From positions 62,001-126,000 of the forward strand of contig NZ_JBHSBH010000005.1 of assembly GCF_042650565.1 (NCBI RefSeq): a stretch of DNA of 64,000 nucleotides, written 5' to 3'. A program made the translations under genes and the position numbers. The stretch's first letter is position 1. Each line of letters begins with the position of its first letter. The notes below the pieces were generated by a model, which searched no databases, was not told the origin of the DNA, and saw nothing but the letters and a program-made list of their open reading frames with translations. This DNA is from Nocardiopsis_B sediminis (GTDB lineage: Bacteria > Actinomycetota > Actinomycetes > Streptosporangiales > Streptosporangiaceae). Positions 51,788 to 59,954 of this stretch are shown in pieces.

Positions 51788-53110
51788 ATGACCGTGCGGA
51801 AGTGGACGAGGGCGGCCCTCCTGGCCGCACGGTGCCGGCCGGCCGGCAGGGTCGCCGTCGCGGCCGCATGCGCCGTCCTGGCGGCCGCCCCCGCTACGCC
51901 CGCTCTGGCGGAGCCCGCACCGGACACGTCCGCAGGTGCCGAGCCCGCGCCGGGCGCGTCCGCGGACGCCGAAGCCGACGCCGAGCCGCTGCCCGCGATC
52001 GGCGTCGCCCCCGACGGCGAGTGCGTGGCCACCTCGTCCACGGTGGTGGAGGAGGAGCCGTGGACCACCCCGCTGCTCGACCTGCCCCGGGCCTGGGAGC
52101 TGACCGAAGGGGCCGGAGCCACCGTCGCCATTCTCAGCAGCGGGATCGACGCGGAGACCGCCGCGGTGAGCCGGGCGCTGGCCGGCTCCGGCTCGGCCGA
52201 CTGCCAGGGGTACGGGACCTTCCTGGCCGGGCTGGTCGCCGCCCGCCCGCAGCGCGGCAGCGGGCTCACCGGGGTGGCCCCGGCCGCACGCGTGATCGAT
52301 GTCCCGGTGATGAACGACGCGGGACAGGCCACAGCGGGCGCCATCGCCAGCGGCATCGACACCGCCGTCAGCGAAGGCGCCGGGATCGTGCTGGTCGGCG
52401 CCGCGGTCGCCGAATCCAGCCGCGGGCTCAACGCGGCGGTGTCCGCCGCGGCCGAGGCCGACGCCCTGGTCGTGGCGCCCGCGACGGTCACCATCGACAA
52501 CACCTCCGTCCCGGCGGCGCCCGGCAGCCACCCCTCTGCGGTCAGCGTGACCGCCGTGGGGGTCGAGGGCGCCCCGGTCGCGGCGTCCCCGGCGCTGGAC
52601 GCCGACGGCGAGGCCGCGCGGGTGGACCTGACCGCCCCCGGCGACCTGGTCGTCAGCGTCGGCCCCGGGGGCGACGGCCACTTCGTCGGCTCCGGGGACG
52701 TCGTGGCGGCCGGGTTCGTCGCGGGCGCCGCCGCCCTGCTGCGCTCCTACGAACCCGAACTCCCGGCGCCGGCGGTCCGCGAACGGCTGCTCGCCACCGC
52801 CTACCCCTCGCCCTACGGTCCCGGCGACTCGATGCGCGGCAGCGGGCGGGTGGACCCGGTCGGCGCCCTCACCGCCGCCCCCGGCGGCGCCGACCGCGAC
52901 GCAGCTCTGGGTTCGGCGTTCGTGCCCGACCCCGGTCCGGGCGACGTCTTCCTGCCGTCGACGATGGCGGTGGTGGGCGTCGCGACGGCGCTGATCCTCA
53001 CCACCGTCGCCTTGGGCGTGCTGATCCCCCGGGGCCGCAAGCGCGCCTGGCGCGCCGCCCGCCCCGGGGAGCGCCGCGCGGCCGACCCCGAGCCCCAGCG
53101 CCCCTCCTGA
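51788..53110 (+). CDS. Mycosin-like subtilase without catalytic triad (pseudoprotease)
   Basis: 440 aa. The mycosin plan is intact: signal peptide (about 1-41, cut after P-A-L-A), a subtilase S8 domain (about 90-360) and one C-terminal membrane helix (about 386-410) followed by a basic tail. The triad is gone. The Asp strand reads V-A-I-L-S117-S-G instead of V-A-V-I-D-S-G, the His motif reads G-Y142-G-T instead of G-H-G-T, and the Ser motif reads G-D-V305-V-A-A-G instead of G-T-S-F-A-A-P. The oxyanion-hole region A-A-G-N is also missing. Mycosins belong to ESX systems and some have roles independent of proteolysis, so this may be a structural paralogue. No frameshift or stop disturbs it. Confidence 0.88.
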   Translation: MTVRKWTRAALLAARCRPAGRVAVAAACAVLAAAPATPALAEPAPDTSAGAEPAPGASADAEADAEPLPAIGVAPDGECVATSSTVVEEEPWTTPLLDLPRAWELTEGAGATVAILSSGIDAETAAVSRALAGSGSADCQGYGTFLAGLVAARPQRGSGLTGVAPAARVIDVPVMNDAGQATAGAIASGIDTAVSEGAGIVLVGAAVAESSRGLNAAVSAAAEADALVVAPATVTIDNTSVPAAPGSHPSAVSVTAVGVEGAPVAASPALDADGEAARVDLTAPGDLVVSVGPGGDGHFVGSGDVVAAGFVAGAAALLRSYEPELPAPAVRERLLATAYPSPYGPGDSMRGSGRVDPVGALTAAPGGADRDAALGSAFVPDPGPGDVFLPSTMAVVGVATALILTTVALGVLIPRGRKRAWRAARPGERRAADPEPQRPS

Positions 53111-53143
53111 CCGGCGACCGGCGCGCCTGGAGCACCACCGGGT

Positions 53144-53177
53144 CCGTTCCGGCCGGCCCCAGGGCCGGCCGGAACGG
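53144..53177. terminator. Strong hairpin between convergent mycosin-like and NmrA genes
   Basis: The arms gttccggccggccc (53146-53159) and gggccggccggaac (53162-53175) are perfect complements, extended by further pairs to about 53144-53177, with a 2-base centre. It lies between two convergent stop codons and can serve both strands. Confidence 0.65.
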
Positions 53178-53189
53178 GCCGGGGCCGTG

Positions 53190-54125
53190 TCAGGCCGCGG
53201 CCCGCATGTGCTCCCGTGCCCACTGCTCGAAGCCGGTGACGGGGATGCCGAGCTCCCGCGCGTACTCGGGACGGGCCGGCTGGCCGTTCACGTTCATCCA
53301 CTCGTGCGAGGCGCCCATCGCGGGCATCCCCGCGGCGAAGGCCTCCGCCTCGGTCATATCGGGCGCGGACAGCGGCGTGCCCAGCACGCGGGAGAGGACC
53401 TCGGCGATCTCGGCCATCGACAGGTGCTCGCCGGCCAGCTCCAGCTCGACCCGGTCGAACCGCTCCGGCGCGGCGATGGCCGCGGCGGCGGCGGCGCCGA
53501 TGTCGGCCACCGCCACGAGGGACAGCCGGGTCGTCGGCTTCAGGACGCTCACCAGCCCGCCCTCGATCCCGCGCGGGAAGAGGAACGCCATGGAGGGCAG
53601 GAAGTTCTCCATGAAGGTGCCCGGCTTGAGCAGCGTCCAGCGGGGGAAGCCGGCCGCGCGGAGCCGGTCCTGGATCGCGGCCTTGGCGCCGAGGGTGGGT
53701 TCCATCGAGGCCCAGCGGCCTTCGGCCCAGCCGGGGGCCTCGGTGTGCTGACCGGCACCGGCGACGGACGTGTGCACGAACTGCGGTACGCCAGCGGCCC
53801 TGGCGCCCTCGATGAGGTTGATGCCCTGGGCCACCTCTCCGTCGAAATCGAAGCCGTCGGGGGTCGGCTCGGGCATCTGCACGGAGAACACGGAGCGGGC
53901 GCCCTCGGCGGCCCGGACCACGGATTCGCGGTCGTGGAGATCGCCCGTGACCAGCTCGGCGCCGAGCGCCTCGACGGCCCTGGCGCGGGCGGTGGCGGGG
54001 TCGCGGACCAGGGCGCGGACGGGAACGCCCGCCGCGAGCAGGGCGCGGGCGGTGGCGCCGCCCTGCCGGCCGGTGGCGCCGGTGACCAGGACGGGGGCGG
54101 AACCGGTGGAGGGGTCAGTGGGCAT
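53190..54125 (-). CDS. NmrA-family NAD(P)-binding reductase / redox sensor
   Basis: 311 aa from ATG 54125. The N-terminal Rossmann motif is V-T-G-A-T-G-R-Q-G-G (residues 14-23), the atypical-SDR nucleotide loop. Further family marks are A-L-V-R-D-P, G-D-L-H-D-R-E-S-V, F-V-H-T-S-V and K-A-A-I-Q-D-R-L-R-A-A-G. The usual Tyr-x-x-x-Lys is not evident, as in NmrA-like proteins. Such proteins reduce small substrates or sense NADP(H). It is divergent from a TetR regulator with operator-like palindromes between them, so it is probably the regulator's target. Confidence 0.87.
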   Translation of the reverse strand: MPTDPSTGSAPVLVTGATGRQGGATARALLAAGVPVRALVRDPATARARAVEALGAELVTGDLHDRESVVRAAEGARSVFSVQMPEPTPDGFDFDGEVAQGINLIEGARAAGVPQFVHTSVAGAGQHTEAPGWAEGRWASMEPTLGAKAAIQDRLRAAGFPRWTLLKPGTFMENFLPSMAFLFPRGIEGGLVSVLKPTTRLSLVAVADIGAAAAAAIAAPERFDRVELELAGEHLSMAEIAEVLSRVLGTPLSAPDMTEAEAFAAGMPAMGASHEWMNVNGQPARPEYARELGIPVTGFEQWAREHMRAAA

Positions 54126-54150
54126 GGTTCTCCTCGGGCAGTCTCAGCAC

Positions 54151-54202
54151 AAACGGCGGGGCCCGCCGTTTATGCCACGATACGATATGGCGGGGCCCAC
54201 CA
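54151..54202. promoter_or_regulatory. Two operator-like palindromes between NmrA and TetR genes
   Basis: Palindrome 1 (54151-54171) has perfect 10-base arms, aaacggcggg / cccgccgttt, around one base. Palindrome 2 (54188-54202), tggcggggcccacca, repeats the core with one mismatch. Their centres are 34 bases apart, about three helical turns. They lie in the 101-base gap of a divergent pair, the usual place for a TetR site controlling both genes. Confidence 0.65.
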
Positions 54203-54226
54203 CTTAACCGGACCGGAGGTAACGCC

Positions 54227-54793
54227 ATGCCCGCCCGTCAGCGCGCGGACGCCCGGCGCAACTACGCCCGCATCCTCGCCGTGGCCGAGGAGGAGGTCGC
54301 CACGCGCGGCGCCGACGCCTCCCTGGAACAGATCGCCCGCACCGCGGGCGTCGGCTCGGCGACCGTGCGCCGGCACTTCCCCACCCGCCGCGCACTGCTG
54401 GAGGCGGTGTCCCAGACGCAGATCGAGGCCCTGTGCGCCCGCGCCCGCGACCTGGCGGCGGGCGACGGCGACAGCCGGACCGCTCTGCTGGACTGGCTGG
54501 GCGACGTCGTCGCCTACTCCGCCTCCATCCGGGGGCTGGCGGCGGCGCTGGCCCACGACGGCGCCGGCCCGGACTCCCTGCACGAGAACTCCTGCACCGC
54601 GGCCCTGGAAGAGGCGGGGAATCCGCTGCTGCACCGCGCGATAGGGGACGGCGCGGTGCAGGCGGACGTCACCTTCGCCGAGCTGATCACCCTCGTCGTC
54701 GGTATCGCCCTTGCCACCGAGAGCCATCCCGATCCCGCCGCCCAGGCGGACCGGCTGTTCCGGTTGGCCGTAGCCGGGCTGAGCCCCGGGTGA
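54227..54793 (+). CDS. TetR/AcrR-family transcriptional regulator
   Basis: 188 aa from ATG 54227, with GGAGG 7 bases upstream. The N-terminal HTH is typical: I-L-A-V-A-E-E-E-V-A-T-R-G (helix 1), L-E-Q-I-A-R-T-A-G-V-G-S-A-T-V-R-R-H-F-P (helices 2-3), then T-R-R-A-L-L-E-A-V. The C-terminal ligand domain is not assignable. Its 3' end overlaps the convergent response regulator by 107 bases. Likely represses itself and the divergent NmrA gene through the two palindromes. Confidence 0.92.
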   Translation: MPARQRADARRNYARILAVAEEEVATRGADASLEQIARTAGVGSATVRRHFPTRRALLEAVSQTQIEALCARARDLAAGDGDSRTALLDWLGDVVAYSASIRGLAAALAHDGAGPDSLHENSCTAALEEAGNPLLHRAIGDGAVQADVTFAELITLVVGIALATESHPDPAAQADRLFRLAVAGLSPG

Positions 54794-55445
54794 GGCCGTT
54801 CTCGTAGGCGTAGGCGACCACCTGGAGCCGGTCGCGCAGGCCCAGCCTGCGCAGGATGGCCCCGACGTGGGTCTTCACCGTCGACTCGCTCAGGTGCAGC
54901 TCCCCGCCGATCTCGGCGTTGGACGCGCCCGTGACCACCGCCGCGAACACCTTGCGCTCGCGCTCGGTCAGCGCCGCGTACTCCGCCGGCACCGGCCGCA
55001 GGGCCTCACGCGGGGCGTCGAACAGCGCGGCCAGGTCGTGGGAGGCCAGCACCGTGTTGCCCGCGTACACGGTCCGCACCGCCTCACAGACGAACTCCGG
55101 GGTGCTGTCCTTGAGCAGCAGCCCGCTCGCCCCGAACCGGATCGCCTCCAGCGAATGCCGGTCCGGCTCCGGCCCGGTCAGCATGATGACCCGCGGCGCG
55201 GGCCCATCCACGTCGACGGCGTCCGCCAGCCGCCGCATGGCGTCCAGCCCATTGGCCGGGGGCAGCCACACGTCCATCAGCACGATGTCGGGCCGGGTCG
55301 CGCCGACGACGGCCAGCGCCTCATCGCCGTCGCCGGCCTCGCCGACCACGGTCATATCGTCTTGAGAGTCGACGATCAGGTGCAGGCCCGATCGGAACAG
55401 TCGCTGGCCGTCCGCGAGCACGACCCGGATAGGTGCATCACTCAC
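54687..55445 (-). CDS. NarL/FixJ-family response regulator, orphan
   Basis: 252 aa from GTG 55445. Receiver domain 1-125: phospho-acceptor D58 in I-V-L-M-D-V-W, Thr in V-I-M-L-T-G and Lys in L-L-L-K-D. The acidic pair near the start is reduced to A11-D12, where most members have two acids. The C-terminal LuxR HTH is L-T-E-R-E-R-K-V-F and S-E-S-T-V-K-T-H-V-G-A-I-L-R-R-L-G-L (about 150-205). About 33 extra Arg/Gly-rich residues follow, encoded in the 107-base overlap with tetR; relatives usually stop near E-N-G-L. No histidine kinase is adjacent. Confidence 0.9.
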   Translation of the reverse strand: MSDAPIRVVLADGQRLFRSGLHLIVDSQDDMTVVGEAGDGDEALAVVGATRPDIVLMDVWLPPANGLDAMRRLADAVDVDGPAPRVIMLTGPEPDRHSLEAIRFGASGLLLKDSTPEFVCEAVRTVYAGNTVLASHDLAALFDAPREALRPVPAEYAALTERERKVFAAVVTGASNAEIGGELHLSESTVKTHVGAILRRLGLRDRLQVVAYAYENGLTRGSARLRPTGTAGPPGRRDRDGSRWQGRYRRRG

Positions 55446-55460
55446 GCACTACAGTCCAAC

Positions 55461-55479
55461 CCATGCCGCTGCGGCACGG
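55461..55479. promoter_or_regulatory. Inverted repeat upstream of the response-regulator gene
   Basis: ccatgccgc / gcggcacgg are 9-base arms with one mismatch around a central t, 16 bases before the GTG start. The position would suit an autoregulatory site. No clear -10/-35 pair was found. Confidence 0.3.
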
Positions 55480-55572
55480 TCAAGCCCTGCCGCGGTGTCG
55501 CCCGCCACATCCGGGGGGCGTGGCCATCCGGGCGACGGGCCACGCGGGCCGGGGCCCGGCGCCGACGGCGGG

Positions 55573-55938
55573 TCAGCGCTCCAGTGCGCGGACGGCCTCC
55601 AGGTAGGCGGCGATGGCGTCGCGGTTGCGGGTCAGGAACCGGACGCGCTCGGTCATCTTGTCGCGCTCCTGCTCCAGGAGGGCGAGCATCTCCGGCGTGG
55701 CGTCGGTGAAGTGGATGGTCCGGGGCTTGTCCAGGCAGGGGAGGATCTGCTTGATGATCCGGGTGGGCAGGCCGGCGTCGAGCAGGCCGCGGATCTGTAC
55801 GACCCGGTCCACGTTGTCGCCGCTGTAGTCGCGGTAGCCGTTGGGGAGCCGGGCGGCGACGATCAGCCCCTGCTCCTCGTAGTAGCGCAGGAGCCGCCGG
55901 GGCGTGCCCGTGCGCTCCGACAGCTCGCCGATCCGCAT
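55573..55938 (-). CDS. MerR-family transcriptional regulator
   Basis: 121 aa from ATG 55938 (MRIGELSERTGTPRRLLRYY). The N-terminal winged HTH is typical: R-I-G-E-L-S-E-R-T-G, R-L-L-R-Y-Y-E-E-Q-G-L-I and N-G-Y-R-D-Y. A dimerisation coiled coil follows (L-L-E-Q-E-R-D-K-M-T-E-R). One Cys only (L-P-C-L-D), so metal sensing is unlikely; a drug- or stress-sensing type fits better. Divergent from an MFS exporter gene 67 bases away. Longer in-frame starts would cross the shared promoter. Confidence 0.9.
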   Translation of the reverse strand: MRIGELSERTGTPRRLLRYYEEQGLIVAARLPNGYRDYSGDNVDRVVQIRGLLDAGLPTRIIKQILPCLDKPRTIHFTDATPEMLALLEQERDKMTERVRFLTRNRDAIAAYLEAVRALER

Positions 55939-55972
55939 ATGTGACCGCCCTCTCACCCCGCGGCTTTGACCT

Positions 55973-55986
55973 TCACATCTGTGTGA
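55973..55986. promoter_or_regulatory. Probable MerR operator in the divergent merR/MFS promoter
   Basis: tcaca-tctg-tgtga is a dyad with 5-base perfect arms immediately after a TTGACC -35-like hexamer (55966-55971) pointing to the MFS gene, the arrangement expected of MerR activators. A good -10 at 19 bases was not found, and the MFS ATG is only 20 bases further on, so the message may be nearly leaderless. Confidence 0.45.
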
Positions 55987-56005
55987 TGGTTCGAGCATAT
56001 GCGGC

Positions 56006-57221
56006 ATGCGCAACGAAACCACATCCCGGGCCGCCCGCGAGGCGGCGCCCCAGGGAGGCGGGCTGCCGCTGCCCGCACTCCTGGCGCTGGCCACGGCCGT
56101 CTTCATCACCAGCCTGACCGAGACGCTGCCCGCGGGCGTGCTGCCCGCGATGAGCGCCGACATCGGCGTCGGCGAATCCGCGATGGGGCAGGCGGTGACG
56201 GTCTACGCCGTGGGGACCGCGTTCACCGCCATCCCGCTGTCCGCCGCCACGTCCGGGTGGCGGCGCAAGCGGCTGCTGCTGACGGCGATGGCCGCCTTCG
56301 CCGCCGCCAACACGGTCACCGCGTTCTCCTCGGACTACCTGCTGACCATGGGGGCCCGGTTCGCCGCCGGGGTGGCGGCCGGGCTGGCCTGGGCGCTGCT
56401 GGCGGGCTATGCGCGCCGCATGGTCCCCGCCCGCCTGCACGGGCGCGGTGGCGATCGTCATGGCCGGCGTCCCGGTCGCCCTGTCGCTGGGGGTGCCCGC
56501 GGGGACGTTCCTCGGCGCGGCGCTGGGCTGGCGGACCACGTTCTCGGTCATGACGGTCCTCGCCGTCGTGCTCATCGCCTGGATCACCGCAACGGTGCCG
56601 GACTTCCCGGGGCAGCGGCAGGGCGGGCGCATCCCGGTCCCGCGGACGCTGGCCGTCCCCGGCGTGGCACCGGTCCTGCTCGTCACCCTGGTCTTCGTGC
56701 TGGCCCACACCGTCCTCTACACCTACATCGCCGCGTTCCTGGGCGGGGTCGGCATGGGCGGCTCCGTCGACCTCGTGCTGCTGGCCTTCGGCGTCGCCTC
56801 CCTGGCGAGCATCTTGTTCACCGGCGCCCACATCGACCGCCGGCTGCGAGCGCTCACCATCGCGGGCACCGTCCTGGTCGCCGCGGCGGCCACCCTGCTG
56901 GCGGTGGCGGCCGGCACCCCGTCCCTGGTCTATGCGGCGGCGGTGCTGTGGGGCCTCGGCTGGGGCGGAGCCCCCACCCTCCTCCAGACCGCGGCGGCCG
57001 ACGCAGGGGGCGAGGCGGCCGACACCGCACAGGCCATGCTCGTCACACTCTGGAACGCGGCAATGGCCGGCGGCGGTGTCGCCGGCGGACTACTGCTGGG
57101 ACTCCTCGGCCCCGCCGCCCTCCCGTGGAGCGTGCTCACCCTGCTCGCCCCGGTCCTGGCCGTCGTACTCGCCGCCCGGACCCACGGCTTCCCCACTCGC
57201 CGCCCGGACGCGTCCGGCTGA
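56006..57221 (+). pseudogene. MFS drug-efflux transporter, frameshifted
   Basis: Two frames together make one 12-helix MFS protein of about 405 aa. The first half starts at ATG 56006 and reads well through A-G-Y-A-R-R-M-V-P-A-R-L. Near 56441-56449 (gggcgcggtg) the reading must slip by one base to continue A-I-V-M-A-G-V-P-V-A-L-S-L-G-V-P-A-G-T and so on to the stop at 57221. The unshifted frame gives Arg/Gly-rich nonsense to 57247. Motifs are those of the CmlR/AraJ-like DHA1 exporters. A run of G/C at the slip site means a base-call error is as likely as true inactivation. Confidence 0.85.
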
Positions 57222-57251
57222 CCTGCCGCGACGCCCGGTGCGGGTGAGGGG

Positions 57252-58259
57252 TCAAGGGTTCGCGGTGGAATCCCGGTGCGGGTGCGGGCACCAGTCCCGG
57301 CCTCCCGCGCAGTAGCCGGGTGGGAGGGGGCGGGGTTCGGGGACGTCGAAGGCCGTCCGGAAGGGGGCGCGGGCGGTGTCGTCGTCGCCCAGGACGGCGA
57401 AGACCACGTGTTCGAAGACGCCCGCGAAGGCGCCGTGCAGGTGGTGGGCGAAGGCGCCGGCGACCTCGGAGGGGTGGTTGCCGAAGACGCCGCAGCCCCA
57501 TGCGCCCAGGACCAGCCGGGTGTGCCCGTGGTGCGCGGCCACGGCGAGCACGCCGCCGGCGCGTGAACGCAGCGCCGCGGGGATCCGGTGCGCCTCCTCG
57601 GGGGTGTTGCGCTCGATCATGCGCCGGTTGGGTGCGGCCGAGGTCAGGAACGCCACCGGGAAGGGATCGGCCAGCCAGCGACCGGTGTCGGTGCGGAAGA
57701 CCGGCACCCGCGGGGCGTAGATGACCTGGTCGGTGTAGAGCAGGCTGCGCTCTCGGCGGTGGGTGTCGTAGAACTCCGGGCAGCGCACCAGGGCGTCGTA
57801 GAGGGCGCTGGAGCGGGCCAGGCTCTCCTCTTGGGCGCGTGCGCCGTTGACGACGCCGCCCCCGGGGTTGCGTGCGGAGGCGAAGTTCAGCGCCGCGACG
57901 TCGGCGGCGGCCCCGCCGTCGCCGTCCCTTCGCGCGCCCGGACCGCCGTCGCCATCGCGGTCCGTTCCCGCGGGCTTCCCGGTATCGGCGCCGGTGCCGT
58001 CGTCCGCGTGGCCCGTAGCCGCGGCGGCGAGCCGGGCCGCCGCTTGGAGGGTGCTCTCGCCGGTCACCTCGAACCGGGTGGTGTGCGCGGCCGCGGGGAC
58101 CGACAGGCGGTGGACCTCCGCGGCCGGGTACAGCCGCGTTCCCGCGCGCATGGCGGCGAGGTGGCCGGAGATGTCGGCCTCCACCCCCTCGGCCGCATAC
58201 CACCCGCGGGTGAACGCTTCGCGGGTCTGCTGCCACCTGGCTCGCATCATCTTGGACAC
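57252..58259 (-). CDS. Bacterial-type poly(ADP-ribose) glycohydrolase (TIGR02452-like macrodomain)
   Basis: 335 aa from GTG 58259, preceded by GAGGGG; ATG 58250 and 58247 are alternatives, and longer starts add shadow sequence. The macrodomain carries N-F-A-S-A-R-N-P-G-G-G then Q-E-E-S-L-A-R-S-S-A-L-Y, the GGG-x(6-8)-QEE signature of bacterial-type PARG, whose Glu cleaves ADP-ribose bonds. V-L-G-A-W-G-C-G-V-F-G-N near the C-terminus is also conserved in the family. A Gly/Asp-rich insert (about residues 85-120) is unusual. Together with the dead ADP-ribosyltransferase-like domains of the giant protein it is suggestive, but no operon link exists. Confidence 0.87.
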   Translation of the reverse strand: MSKMMRARWQQTREAFTRGWYAAEGVEADISGHLAAMRAGTRLYPAAEVHRLSVPAAAHTTRFEVTGESTLQAAARLAAAATGHADDGTGADTGKPAGTDRDGDGGPGARRDGDGGAAADVAALNFASARNPGGGVVNGARAQEESLARSSALYDALVRCPEFYDTHRRERSLLYTDQVIYAPRVPVFRTDTGRWLADPFPVAFLTSAAPNRRMIERNTPEEAHRIPAALRSRAGGVLAVAAHHGHTRLVLGAWGCGVFGNHPSEVAGAFAHHLHGAFAGVFEHVVFAVLGDDDTARAPFRTAFDVPEPRPLPPGYCAGGRDWCPHPHRDSTANP

Positions 58260-58654
58260 GGCCCACCCCCTCTCGCCGTCGCGGCCTTCTGCGTCGTCGA
58301 CGAACGCTAGCGGCGGGCCCGGCGCGGCGACAACGGTTTTTCGACGTTCCACCCTCCCCCGCGGCTCGCCGCCGGTCCACGGTGCGGACCAGCGGGCGGG
58401 CTCCCCAAGGGCGAGGAGAGTGATCTTGATCATCCTGGAGCGCGCCGCGGACCCGCCCGAGGCGGGCGGAGGGGCGGCCCGCGAGCCGAAACCGCGGGGA
58501 GTGACCGGCCGTCCGCCGGGTGGACGGCCGGGGCGGGGTTGCCAAACGCGCGCCGTCATTGGTAGGGCTGAGTTCACAGATTCACTTAGTTACGCTAACG
58601 AACTCTCTCGCGGCGGCCGCGCCGCATCCGAGGTTTGAAAGGTCGGTTCACCCG
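58260..58654. promoter_or_regulatory. Divergent gap with an operator-like palindrome before the second MFS gene
   Basis: 395 bases between the PARG and MFS starts. Most is G/C-rich with no supported gene. At 58586-58602 ttagtta-cgc-taacgaa is a dyad with 7-base arms and one mismatch in a locally A/T-rich patch (58575-58605), about 55 bases before the MFS start, typical of a MarR/TetR-like site. No regulator gene adjoins it. Confidence 0.45.
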
Positions 58655-59812
58655 GTGAATTGGTTCGTCCGTGTCCTGATACACGGGACCCTGTTCCACG
58701 GATCGCTCGCCACCATCCGTCCCGTCATCTCCTACCGGGCGCTGGACATCGGGCTCGGGCCGGTGTGGCTCGGCGTCTTCAGCGCCGCGTTCTCGCTCCT
58801 CCCCCTGTTCGTCGCGATCCCCATCGGGCGCTGGGTGGACCTGCACGACGAACGCCCCGCCTACCTCACCGGCAGCGCGCTGGTCACCGCATCGGCGGTC
58901 GGCCTCGCCTTCGCCTACACCCCCTGGGCCATCATGCTCTGCGCGGCGGCCGCCGGTGTAGGGCTGATCCTGGCGATGGTGGCGGCGCAGGCCATGATCG
59001 CCAACCGCTCCCCCCGTTCGACCTTCGACTCGCGCTTCGGCCTGTTCGCCCTCGCCGGGTCAATGGGCCAGCTCCTCGGCCCGCTCTTACTCTCGGGGCT
59101 CGCCGCCACCGAGCCCGCGTCGCTCACCCTCACCGCCTTCCTCGGCACCGCGGTCGCCGCGGGCGCCTCCCTCATCTCCCTCATCGGCATGCCCGCCCCG
59201 GAACGGCAACGCCGCACCGGCGCGGAGGGCGGCCCGCCCCGCCGCCACGGCGTCCTGGAGGTCCTGCGCGAACCCGGCGTCACCCCCGCGATCTTCGCGA
59301 GCCTCATGGTGCTCGCCGCCATCGACGTCACCATCGTCTACCTGCCCGCCTTCGGCGAGGAGCACGGCATCTCGGCCGCGACCGTCAGCCTGCTGCTGGC
59401 CATACGCGCCGGCGCCTCGGTCGTGTCGCGGGCGTTCCTGGGCTTCGCGGTCGCGCGCGCCGGGCGGCATGCGGTCCTCTTCGCCAGCCTCATCCTGTCG
59501 GCCGTCTGCGTCGCCTCCCTGTCCGTGCCGATGCCGGTGTGGGGGCTGGCGGTCGCCCTGGCCGTCGCGGGGCTGGGGCTGGGCATCGGCCAGCCGCTGA
59601 CCATGGCCTGGGTCGCCGACGCCGCCGCACCCGAGGCCCGCGGCACGGCCATGGCGCTGCGGATGTCCGGCAACCACCTGGGGCAGACCGTGCTCCCGCT
59701 GGCCGCGGGCGCAGTGGCCGGCGGGCTGGGGGTGACCGCGATCTTCGCGTCCTTCGGCGCGGGACTGGCGGCCACCGCGGCGGCGATGCGGCGGCCCCGT
59801 CCCCGGTCCTGA
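58655..59812 (+). CDS. MFS transporter (DHA1-like exporter)
   Basis: 385 aa. GTG 58655 was chosen for the GAAAGG site 11 bases upstream and because the protein then starts N-W-F-V-R-V-L-I-H-G-T at the first helix; the frame is open further upstream. Twelve hydrophobic segments; the loop motif G-R-W-V-D-L-H-D-E-R-P (between helices 2 and 3) is the MFS signature. Substrate unknown. No regulator is adjacent; the palindrome upstream suggests ligand-controlled expression. Confidence 0.9.
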   Translation: MNWFVRVLIHGTLFHGSLATIRPVISYRALDIGLGPVWLGVFSAAFSLLPLFVAIPIGRWVDLHDERPAYLTGSALVTASAVGLAFAYTPWAIMLCAAAAGVGLILAMVAAQAMIANRSPRSTFDSRFGLFALAGSMGQLLGPLLLSGLAATEPASLTLTAFLGTAVAAGASLISLIGMPAPERQRRTGAEGGPPRRHGVLEVLREPGVTPAIFASLMVLAAIDVTIVYLPAFGEEHGISAATVSLLLAIRAGASVVSRAFLGFAVARAGRHAVLFASLILSAVCVASLSVPMPVWGLAVALAVAGLGLGIGQPLTMAWVADAAAPEARGTAMALRMSGNHLGQTVLPLAAGAVAGGLGVTAIFASFGAGLAATAAAMRRPRPRS

Positions 59813-59954
59813 CGACGGCGGGGGGCGTAGGGTGGCCCCGGCGATGGACCACACCGCGGCGCCCGGCCGGACCCCCTGCGCGCCCCGGTCGCGCGGCCGC
59901 GCGCCGCAGCCGCCCCTCGCCCCCTGGAACTCCGCACGACCCGATGGGGAACCC

